Part shown: in pieces, positions 1 through 6,907 of the stretch
Layout of the letters: every line of letters begins with the position of its first letter
How positions within the stretch are numbered: position 1 is the stretch's first letter
Source of the DNA: Clostridiales bacterium
GTDB taxonomy: Bacteria > Bacillota > Clostridia > Oscillospirales > CAG-272
Length of the DNA: 11,281 bases
Direction: 5' to 3'
Assembly: GCA_012511425.1 (NCBI GenBank)
Contig: JAAZGC010000046.1
Coordinates: forward strand, 1-11,281
Position numbers and translations under genes: made by a program
Notes under the pieces: generated by a model
Told to the model about the DNA's origin: nothing
Database searches by the model: none
What the model saw: only the letters and a program-made list of their open reading frames with translations

Positions 1-2540
1 ACGGCGCTGGGACCGCATTCTTCTTCGCGGACGTTCATGTCGACGTCGAGGGTGCCGCCTCCGGCGGACTTGTTGCCGTAAAAGATTTCGCTGCCGTCGG
101 GGGTGATAACGTGCAGGTCGAGGTCGTCGGTGGTTTGCCAGCCGAGTGAAACGGTTATCTTGCCCGACTGGGCGCCCATGATCTCGAGCAGCTCATCCAT
201 TTCCTGGGTAAGGTCGGCGCCTTCCGATTCGGGGCCGTAGAGATCCTCTCTGTTCTTGCCGAGGATCACTTCACAGATCTTCACGCTGAAGCTGAGATCC
301 GGCGCACCTTCTTCAATCGATTCGGGGTAGCAGAGACTGCTTACCTTGTATCTGCCTTTCCGGCCGGATCTGTATACCGATGCGAATTTTTCGGTTATTT
401 TGCCGTCGGAGCAGGTGATTGTTATGCGGTAGCCTTCGACAAAACCCGCCCTTCCCGCCTCGCTTTTTTCGGGGAGGGTAAAGGTCAGCCGGTTGTTGGC
501 GACTTCGCATTCGACTTTAGGGGGGGCAACTATGTTATACACCTTGTAGCCCGAACTGCCGACACTGCTGAAGAAGCCGCCGTCCGTCTGAATTCCGCCG
601 TCGATCTCGAGCATACATTCGATCGAGTGATCGGAGCGACTTCTTTCTTTGTAAAACCAGCCGTAAAAACATTCTTCATAATTTAGGTCGATGCAAGGCT
701 CAAGCCGCACATCCGGGAGATTTGCGGCAAAGTCGTTGTCGAGACAGACAAGAGGGCGGTATTTTCTGTCCGGACGCCGGAAGTCCGTCTGGTTGAGTAT
801 CCGGACGGTGACACAGTAGTCCCGGTTTGTCAGCTCGGCGCGGTTTCTTGAATCAAGATAGAATCCGTAATTCTTGCGGATCGCTGATACTATCTTATCG
901 CGGTTCTGCATGACGAAGCGGTAATACAAGTCGGTCAGCTCCTCCGAGCTTAATCGGTAAGCCATTTTAAGAATATCGGTAATATTGCGGGAGAGAGTTC
1001 CGGCGTTGTGATAAGCGGTGAAAAGCGGACTAATATTCCTTTCGGCGCCCTTGTTGTCATGGACGAATTTGAAAAAATGCGCCAGAGGGTAGCCGGTGTC
1101 CGCATCATCGCTGTTTCTTACATCGCTTGATACCCACTTGGTTCCGGTTGCTTTGGATTCATCGAGCGGAATTGCGTAATACTCAAAATGGTTGGCATCG
1201 CTGAGGTCGGTCGGCGCCGATATCATACCTTTGCTTATCAGCCACGGGTGCGCCAGCATTTCAACCATAACGGCGGTGCCTTCGTCAAAGCGCTTGTTGC
1301 CGGTCGTCTGGAATGTGTATTCCCGCTGTACGACATGGACATACTCGTGCAGAAGGGTCGACTGGAACTGGTCGCGGTTGCCGTCTCTGAGCGCAGTCAT
1401 ATTGAGAGACATAAACGCTCTGCCGCCGATAAATCTGGTAAATGTCGCGCCCGCCGCCTGCTCTGTTAATGCGGGCGGAAGATATACGTCGACTGTATAG
1501 GTCGGCAATTTGGTTTTTGCCTCATCCCGCATGAATGCATAAGTGTTCTGGCAGCATTCGATGACGGTTTTGATGACATCCATACCCGACAAATTATTTT
1601 TTTCGATGTTTCTTATCTTATTTGAAATCTCTTTGAATCGGGCGGTTGCATAGGCTTCTTCATATTTTACCTTAAATATCGCCAGTTCTTTCTGCTCCGG
1701 CGTAGCCAGACTGTAATCCTGAACATTTGCATTGTATTTTAGCCAGTTTTTAACTTTTGTGCCTAAGTTTTCGACGGCGGTGTTTTTAACCAGATTGTTA
1801 AGCTCTTCCCGTAAAGCCTTTACTTCGTCGCTCGGTTTAAAATCGAGGCGGAATATCTCTTTTTTTGAGCTTCCCGAAGCGGAAGGCTCGAAGACATATA
1901 TCTTATCTCCGCGAAGGATCGCTTTACCCTGAACAAGCTGTATCGTGTCGCCGACCGCAGCTCCGATACCGACGCCGATACCGATTGCGATAGCTATCCC
2001 GACAATACTGTTCTGGCGGGAATCGCAGCTTATGACAGAGCCGTCGAGAGAGCTTGCGTAAATATAACTGTTGCCGGCGTCGTCTATTCTGACAAGCTGA
2101 ATGTCCTTATAGTATTCCTTCGGTATGCCTGTTTTTTCAAGGTCTATCTCGATTTTGAAGCTGCCGGGGGTATATTCGTCGTCGTCAAGTCCGGCGTCCA
2201 TCTCCCAGGCGCCTATCAGATATCCCTCGTCATATCCGAGGGAATTCTGCGCCGCGCCGAGCTGATCCTCGGAAAGCTTCTCTGCTTTAAATTCCCGGTC
2301 GCGGTCGAGCGCGCCTTCTTTGGCGGATATCCTTACCCCTTCCGCCGGGGTAATGTCGAACGCGCGGCTGTTCCCGCGCATCTCCGGATTTTCCGGAACA
2401 ACGGTCGCCGATTTCGGGATTCCCGGAGCGCGGAAAGAAAATACGTCCAAAAGAAATCCGGGGCGGATAAAGCCGGCGCATAATATCCCGAGTACCAGCG
2501 TCAGCGACAAAAGCACAAAGAATAATCTTTTTCCGGTCAT
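1..2540 (-). CDS. Membrane-anchored HEXXH metallopeptidase-like protein with C-terminal DLDLHV domain (3' end beyond window)
   Basis: This reading frame is open from the ATG at 2540 to the left edge, giving 846 visible codons and no stop, so the C-terminus is missing. The start is supported by GAGGAGGG (2548-2555) seven bases upstream. Residues 1-25 form a signal peptide or signal anchor (MTGKRLFFVLLSLTLVLG). Residues 179-197 are a hydrophobic glycine-zipper stretch (GIGVGIGAAVG). A charged, probably helical region follows. The catalytic signature is H398-E-Y-V-H402, with D419-E420-G-T-A 18 residues later, the layout of gluzincin zinc peptidases of the peptidase_MA_2 type. Roughly residues 670-760 look like a beta-sandwich (fibronectin III-like). 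Residues 795-846 carry DDLDLHVITPDG followed by a Gly-rich turn, resembling DUF2135/YfaP domains. About ten cysteines lie in the last 260 residues. The gene lies 49 bases after the zinc-ribbon gene, so they are probably cotranscribed. Peptidase activity is inferred from motifs; the substrate is unknown. Confidence 0.78.
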   Translation of the reverse strand, partial: MTGKRLFFVLLSLTLVLGILCAGFIRPGFLLDVFSFRAPGIPKSATVVPENPEMRGNSRAFDITPAEGVRISAKEGALDRDREFKAEKLSEDQLGAAQNSLGYDEGYLIGAWEMDAGLDDDEYTPGSFKIEIDLEKTGIPKEYYKDIQLVRIDDAGNSYIYASSLDGSVISCDSRQNSIVGIAIAIGIGVGIGAAVGDTIQLVQGKAILRGDKIYVFEPSASGSSKKEIFRLDFKPSDEVKALREELNNLVKNTAVENLGTKVKNWLKYNANVQDYSLATPEQKELAIFKVKYEEAYATARFKEISNKIRNIEKNNLSGMDVIKTVIECCQNTYAFMRDEAKTKLPTYTVDVYLPPALTEQAAGATFTRFIGGRAFMSLNMTALRDGNRDQFQSTLLHEYVHVVQREYTFQTTGNKRFDEGTAVMVEMLAHPWLISKGMISAPTDLSDANHFEYYAIPLDESKATGTKWVSSDVRNSDDADTGYPLAHFFKFVHDNKGAERNISPLFTAYHNAGTLSRNITDILKMAYRLSSEELTDLYYRFVMQNRDKIVSAIRKNYGFYLDSRNRAELTNRDYCVTVRILNQTDFRRPDRKYRPLVCLDNDFAANLPDVRLEPCIDLNYEECFYGWFYKERSRSDHSIECMLEIDGGIQTDGGFFSSVGSSGYKVYNIVAPPKVECEVANNRLTFTLPEKSEAGRAGFVEGYRITITCSDGKITEKFASVYRSGRKGRYKVSSLCYPESIEEGAPDLSFSVKICEVILGKNREDLYGPESEGADLTQEMDELLEIMGAQSGKITVSLGWQTTDDLDLHVITPDGSEIFYGNKSAGGGTLDVDMNVREEECGPSA

Positions 2541-2589
2541 GATTTTACCCTCCTCAAACAGTCGAACGGTCGAAAAAACCGGTCAAAAC

Positions 2590-3417
2590 TTACTCGCCGC
2601 CCTCATCCGATTCGGACATGTCCGGCGGGTTCATCATAAGCTCCATCGCGATTCTGTCATAAGCTTTTTTCAGCTCATCCGTGATTGGGAAGGTTTCGAA
2701 GCTTTGTCCCTCCCGCTTTGCCACATCTATGTTTTTAGGCGCATATATCGCGAGCAGCGCTATCATGACTGCGCAGGCGCAGATGAGCAGAAAGTTCGGG
2801 AAAGCAAAGCCGGATTTTTTCTTCTGTTTGACCGGATAATACGGCTGTCCGTACTGCGCATGGTGCCCCATCTGATAGGCGGGATCTCCGTAAACAGGCT
2901 GCTGAGCATACTCGGTCTGCTGAGCATACTCGGTCTGCTGCATCGGCACCGGCTGCTGCTTGAATCCCTGCTGATATATATCCGGGGGTGGAAAATCGCT
3001 CTGATATTCTCCCTGCCGGTTTGCACGCATATCGGACGCTCTTATCGGCTGCCGGTTTAAGTTGACGCTCCGGCCGCCCCGGCCTCCTGTCGCAGCCGGT
3101 GCTCCGCAGACCATGCAGAATTTCCCTCCCCCGCCTAAAGGAGCGCCGCAGGAGCCGCAGACGACGGAATCGGCGCCGAAGCCGGATTCGGCGGCAAGAT
3201 TTTGCTTAGGTGCGGGTACGCCGCACCAATGACAGAATTTCCAGTCTTTGTCAAAAGGTTTTCCGCAGTTTACGCAGAAAAGTCCGTCCGGGGCGGCGGG
3301 GTTATTTGCGGCGTATGTCTCCTGCGGCAAAGCTCCGCCGATTGCGGCGCCGCAGAAGGCGCAGGATTTCCGGTTATCTCCGGCGGGATTTCCGCAGTTC
3401 GGACAAAAATTGGCCAT
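2590..3417 (-). CDS. Triple zinc-ribbon, single-pass membrane protein
   Basis: This 275-residue protein has three double-CxxC zinc ribbons: C5/C8/C19/C22, C48/C51/C62/C65 and C87/C90/C101/C104. A Gly/Arg-rich stretch (GGRGGR, about 111-116) follows, then a Gln/Tyr/Pro-rich linker (about 136-195) containing two exact TEYAQQ repeats. A Lys cluster (KQKKK) precedes one membrane helix at about 205-226. The last 50 residues are soluble and acidic at the end. By the positive-inside rule the ribbons should be cytoplasmic and the tail outside. Similar zinc-ribbon/TM proteins are common in Clostridia, often adjoining signalling or envelope genes, but their role is not established. The start has a strong AAAGGAGG site. 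The gene sits 168 bases after prkC and 49 before the metallopeptidase gene. It could be a scaffold, a sensor or a kinase substrate; this is inference. The large open frame on the opposite strand (2320-3060) is a shadow. Confidence 0.82.
   Translation of the reverse strand: MANFCPNCGNPAGDNRKSCAFCGAAIGGALPQETYAANNPAAPDGLFCVNCGKPFDKDWKFCHWCGVPAPKQNLAAESGFGADSVVCGSCGAPLGGGGKFCMVCGAPAATGGRGGRSVNLNRQPIRASDMRANRQGEYQSDFPPPDIYQQGFKQQPVPMQQTEYAQQTEYAQQPVYGDPAYQMGHHAQYGQPYYPVKQKKKSGFAFPNFLLICACAVMIALLAIYAPKNIDVAKREGQSFETFPITDELKKAYDRIAMELMMNPPDMSESDEGGE
2901..2936 (-). repeat. Exact 18-bp duplication in the zinc-ribbon gene linker
   Basis: The 18-bp unit at 2901-2918 is repeated exactly at 2919-2936 and then partly at 2937-2940. 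It encodes two TEYAQQ units in the Gln/Tyr-rich linker before the membrane helix. Confidence 0.93.
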
Positions 3418-3428
3418 TTTCTCCTCCT

Positions 3429-3444
3429 TTCCGATATATCGGAA
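3429..3444. promoter_or_regulatory. 16-bp perfect palindrome abutting the zinc-ribbon gene's ribosome-binding site
   Basis: TTCCGATATATCGGAA (3429-3444) is a perfect inverted repeat that directly touches AGGAGG (3428-3423) on the minus strand, before the ATG at 3417. It could be an operator or a hairpin affecting ribosome access. Four TGTCG copies lie just beyond it, at 3449, 3458, 3469 and 3477. Confidence 0.5.
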
Positions 3445-3585
3445 TATATGTCGGCGATGTCGGTATTATGTCGAATTGTCGGGTATATGATTTAAAAACG
3501 GCTGTGTTATAAGGGGCGGGGAGTTATTCCGCCGGCCGGCCGTGTGGCCCTCGTCCACCGGCATATTATCGGTTTATGTCTATCT

Positions 3586-5289
3586 TCACTCAGCCGGCGG
3601 CCTCGGCGTTTCGGGACCAGATGAGAGGACAAAATCGACCGGCGTTCCGACGGCGACGTCGGCGTTGTAGGTTCTTGACTGGCTCAGAATCGTTCCGCGC
3701 GGCTGGTTTGAGCTTTTGTATTTGACGTCTCTCACCCGAAGCCCGAGGGAAACGATGTTCGAGTAGCAGTCGGAGGCGAGCTTGCCGACATAGTTCGGCA
3801 TCTTGATATATGTAAGGTTCTGCCCCTTGGATACAATAATCTTTACGGTCGAGCCGGCTTCCATCAGCGTTCCGGCTTCCGGCACGGTGGCTATGACATA
3901 GCCCTCTATAACCGTGTCGCTGTATTCGGTGACTTCGGTGGTGATTATCCCTAAGGCTTTCAGCTTTATCCCCGCCTTGCGGCTGTCCATGATAGTCAGA
4001 TCGGGCAGGTGGATTGTCTTCGCGCCGAGCGAAACTACGAGGGTCAGGTCGCATTTCTGCTCTCCGGCCTTGACCTTCCGCCGCTCTCCGGCCTCCGGCT
4101 TCTGGCTGATTATCTGATTTTCTGGATATTCGGCGCTGTAAACGTATTCGAGCGTGATGTTGTAGTATGCCGACTGCTCCGTCGCCATGTCAACTCCGTA
4201 ATTGTCTCCGACGAAATTCGGGATGGTTATCGACTGGGTCTGGCTGTCGCCCAGGCTTTTGGTCAGGCTGTTGAAAATTATGACGGCGCTCGTCAGCACC
4301 ACGATGAGGAAAGCTGACGCAACGCCCATTATTAACGGCAGCATCGAGCGGCTTTCCCGCTTGCCGGCGGTAATTCCGCGCAGCCTGCCCGTCACCTGCG
4401 GACGGCTTACCCCGTATTCGTCGCGGTACTCGCGGAAGATGAACTTCGGGTTGTTCTGGAGCTGGCGGACGAATTTCAGCATCTGGCCGGCCGTCTGGAA
4501 CCGCCTGTCGGGGTCTTTTTCCATCGCTCCGATGATGATCTGCTCAAGCCCGACCGGAATCTTCGGGTTTATGTCCCTCGGCGGGACGGGGTGGTCGTTT
4601 ACCTGCATCAGGGCGATCTGAACCGGGCTGTCGCCGACGAAGGGAAGCTGTCCCGTCGCCATTTCATAGAGCATTACGCCCAATGAATAAAGGTCGGAGC
4701 GGGTGTCTATCTTCTGCGCCGAGGCCTGTTCCGGGCTGATGTAATAAACGGTTCCGATGGCTTTGTCGGTCATTGTAAGCGTGTCGGCGTTGGGGAGCTT
4801 GGCGATTCCGAAGTCGGTGACCTTGATCCTGCCGCTTCTCAGCAGCATTATGTTCTGCGGCTTGATGTCGCGGTGGATTATGTTTTTGGAATGCGCCTGC
4901 TCGAGCGCCTTGAGAATCTGCTCGGTGTAGGAGAGCAGCTCTTTCGTCGGCAGCGCGCCGGTCTTGTTCATGTAGCTTTTGAGGGTAATTCCTTCGATAA
5001 GCTCCATTACGATATATTTCGGTCCGCGGCCTTCCTTAACCGAGACGTCATATATCTTTACTATATTCGGATGCGAGAGGGAGGCTATCGCCCGGGATTC
5101 GTTTACGAAGCGGCTGACCGACAGCGCGTCGTTCTCATACTCCTCCTTGAGCATCTTTACCGCCACTCTGCGGCCGTTATTCAGGTCACGGCTCTCGTAG
5201 ACGACCGCCATGCCGCCGACGCCGATTATGCGCAGCAGCTTGTAGCGCCTGTCGAGAGTCTGACCCACATATTTGTCATATATGTCCAT
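3586..5289 (-). CDS. prkC: Membrane Ser/Thr protein kinase with three PASTA domains (PrkC/PknB/Stk family)
   Basis: This 567-residue kinase phosphorylates proteins on Ser/Thr in response to muropeptides or lipid II in characterised homologues, linking envelope state to growth, germination and translation. The kinase domain spans about residues 15-278. Visible motifs are the glycine loop G23-V-G-G, ATP lysine K45 in AVKML, alphaC glutamate E64, HRDIKPQN with catalytic D141, D159-F-G-I-A-K, an activation loop with T170/T172/T174/T180, and SPEQA. A juxtamembrane basic segment leads to one membrane helix at about 316-340. Three PASTA repeats follow at about 354-421, 424-489 and 493-558, outside the cell. 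Many homologues have DFGIAR where this has DFGIAK, a conservative change. Length and layout are typical. It starts 18 bases after prpC with a poor ribosome site (CGGTAG), suggesting translational coupling to the phosphatase. Confidence 0.97.
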   Translation of the reverse strand: MDIYDKYVGQTLDRRYKLLRIIGVGGMAVVYESRDLNNGRRVAVKMLKEEYENDALSVSRFVNESRAIASLSHPNIVKIYDVSVKEGRGPKYIVMELIEGITLKSYMNKTGALPTKELLSYTEQILKALEQAHSKNIIHRDIKPQNIMLLRSGRIKVTDFGIAKLPNADTLTMTDKAIGTVYYISPEQASAQKIDTRSDLYSLGVMLYEMATGQLPFVGDSPVQIALMQVNDHPVPPRDINPKIPVGLEQIIIGAMEKDPDRRFQTAGQMLKFVRQLQNNPKFIFREYRDEYGVSRPQVTGRLRGITAGKRESRSMLPLIMGVASAFLIVVLTSAVIIFNSLTKSLGDSQTQSITIPNFVGDNYGVDMATEQSAYYNITLEYVYSAEYPENQIISQKPEAGERRKVKAGEQKCDLTLVVSLGAKTIHLPDLTIMDSRKAGIKLKALGIITTEVTEYSDTVIEGYVIATVPEAGTLMEAGSTVKIIVSKGQNLTYIKMPNYVGKLASDCYSNIVSLGLRVRDVKYKSSNQPRGTILSQSRTYNADVAVGTPVDFVLSSGPETPRPPAE

Positions 5290-5307
5290 GATTGTCTACC
5301 GTGCGGC

Positions 5308-6786
5308 TCAGGAGCATTCGATTATCACGGCGGTGATGTTGTCCCCTCCGCCGCCTTCGTTTGCGCTCCGGATAAGCGTCGCCACGCGGTCTTCGAGGTC
5401 CGGCGGCTCGAGCGGATCCCGCTTCTTTTTCGCCGAGGAAATCACCGGGGCTTCCTTTGAAGCCGCCGGCAGTACGGCGTTCGCTTCTGCGGGTGCCGCT
5501 GCATTTGCCGCAGCAGCGGATTTATGCGGGGTCTTCGTCGCCTTGCCTTCCTCTTTTTTCGCCGTCCGGATGGCTTCTTCCTTTGCGGCGGCTTCTTCGG
5601 CGGCGGCAAGCTCAAAGGCGGCCGGATCCGGCAGCGCGGCCGGCACCGCTTCGGGAAGCGCCGAGATATCCGGCATTTCCAATCCGGCGGCGACGGCGGC
5701 ATTGCTGCTCTGTCCTTCGGCGCCGGCGGCGGCATTGCCGCTCTGTCCTTCGGCGGCGACGGCAGCATTGCCGCTCTGTCCTTCGGCGGCGACGGCAGCA
5801 TTGCCGCTCTGTCCTTCGGCGCCGGCTTCGTGATCCTCCGGCGGCATATCGATATTAACGACCTGCCCGATGACCTCGCAGCGGAGAATCTCACGCGGGA
5901 CGTAGTTGGTAAGCCCGTCCGAGCAGAGCAGGATGTATATCGGCTTTGAAGAGTCGCTGTCTTCCCCCTCGCGGCCGCGCTTTGCGGCGGCTTTCGCCCG
6001 GCGCTCGTTCATCTCGCGGACGGACGGCGTCGCTTCGCGGGTGTCGGTGAATTCTTCCGGCGCAACGGCGCCCGCCTTCAGCGGCACGGTATATGTGTCG
6101 CAGGAGACGGTCTTTTCCCGGCCGATCGACCGGGTGATTATATTCTTATAAGGGCTGACTTCGGCTTCCGCCTGGCTTAAGCGGCCGATGTCGACCAGAT
6201 ACTGGACGTAGCTGTGGTCGTGGGTGACCTGTCTTATCGCACCGCCCTGAACCAGATAGAGCCGTGAGTCGCCGACATTGGCGCAGAAAAGGGTCCCGTC
6301 GACGACGAGAGCCGCGACGAGGGTGGTGCCCATTCCGTCGAATTCGGGGCTTGTGCGCGACTTTGCGTAAACGGCGCGGTTGGCCTCCTCCGCTGCCGAC
6401 TCAAGCAGGGCGGGGTAGTTGACGGAAGGGTAGATAACGGCGGTATTTGCTCCGCTGTCAGACATCGGGATGTCGGCGTTTTCTACGTCCGTCTTTTTGT
6501 CGGCCGAGGCTTCCTCCGCCTTGGTTTTCTTGTCGCTCTTGCCTTTTTTCTTCTCGCTCCCGGAAAGATTGCCGAGCAGCGCTCCGTAGGCGGTGAGAGC
6601 CGTTTCGACATAGTCGGTGAAGGTGGTAAGCGCGATGGATGAGGCGATGTTGCCGGAGTTGGATCCGCCCATGCCGTCGCAGATGACGGCAAGCACCTCT
6701 CCCGTTGCAAGGGTCTTGACCGAAAAGGCGTCCTGATTTACAGAGCGCTTGCGCCCGACGTCGGTTCCTCCGAAATAGCGGATCAC
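5308..6786 (-). CDS. prpC: PP2C-family Ser/Thr phosphatase with long low-complexity inserts
   Basis: This metal-dependent PP2C phosphatase is the expected antagonist of the adjacent PrkC kinase. PP2C motifs in order are GTDVGRKRSVNQD with D20, VICDGMGG with D37-G38, GMGTTL at 151-156, CANVGDSR at 169-175, ITRSIG, LLCSDGL with D290, and the final GGDNITAVII with D482-N483. All expected metal-binding acids appear present. It is 492 residues, about double the usual 240-250. The excess lies in three inserts: a Lys/Glu-rich one at about 73-122, a charged one at about 236-283, and an Ala/Glu-rich one at about 314-470 that includes four 11-residue repeats. No membrane helix is seen, so it should be cytosolic. 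The start is GTG at 6786, nine bases after GGAGG (6796-6800), and the protein begins right at the conserved beta strand. Regulatory roles for the inserts are inference. Confidence 0.95.
   Translation of the reverse strand: MIRYFGGTDVGRKRSVNQDAFSVKTLATGEVLAVICDGMGGSNSGNIASSIALTTFTDYVETALTAYGALLGNLSGSEKKKGKSDKKTKAEEASADKKTDVENADIPMSDSGANTAVIYPSVNYPALLESAAEEANRAVYAKSRTSPEFDGMGTTLVAALVVDGTLFCANVGDSRLYLVQGGAIRQVTHDHSYVQYLVDIGRLSQAEAEVSPYKNIITRSIGREKTVSCDTYTVPLKAGAVAPEEFTDTREATPSVREMNERRAKAAAKRGREGEDSDSSKPIYILLCSDGLTNYVPREILRCEVIGQVVNIDMPPEDHEAGAEGQSGNAAVAAEGQSGNAAVAAEGQSGNAAAGAEGQSSNAAVAAGLEMPDISALPEAVPAALPDPAAFELAAAEEAAAKEEAIRTAKKEEGKATKTPHKSAAAANAAAPAEANAVLPAASKEAPVISSAKKKRDPLEPPDLEDRVATLIRSANEGGGGDNITAVIIECS
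5692..5823 (-). repeat. Four 33-bp tandem repeats in frame within prpC
   Basis: Four consecutive 33-bp units (5692-5724, 5725-5757, 5758-5790, 5791-5823) differ at a few bases and encode an 11-residue unit, AEGQSGNAAVA, in the third insert of the phosphatase (residues 322-365). The multiple-of-three unit lets copy number change without a frameshift. Confidence 0.95.
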
Positions 6787-6800
6787 TTGATTATTCCTCC
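6784..6800 (-). promoter_or_regulatory. Ribosome-binding site and GTG start of prpC
   Basis: A GGAGG core at 6796-6800 sits nine bases before GTG (6786-6784). No ATG lies in the prpC frame at a position that would fit the domain start, so GTG is chosen. The stop of a 17-codon upstream frame (ATG at 6836, TGA at 6785-6783) overlaps this start codon as GTGA. Confidence 0.75.
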
Positions 6801-6907
6801 CCCGAAAAGGGTATTGATTGCGAAAATTCGTTTCATATCGTTACTCTGTTGATTTATTTTAAGCCGATTTACTGCTTATCTGCCGTTTGATAAATTTAAA
6901 TTGACCG

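Noticed and set aside
2320..3060. 246-codon plus-strand open frame opposite the zinc-ribbon gene
   Set aside because: It lies antisense to a well-supported gene with CxxC motifs and strong ribosome site, has no recognisable domain, and its repeat residues mirror the TEYAQQ duplication.
3531..3552. GC-rich palindrome (GCCGGCCGGC) after prkC as a terminator
   Set aside because: No T-run follows on the minus strand, so it is not a rho-independent terminator; read-through into the next gene is likely.
4873..5833. Plus-strand frames of 195 and 186 codons opposite prkC and prpC
   Set aside because: Both are shadows of catalytic domains and low-complexity repeats on the other strand; the second is a monotonous Ala/Ser/Cys-rich translation of the repeat array.
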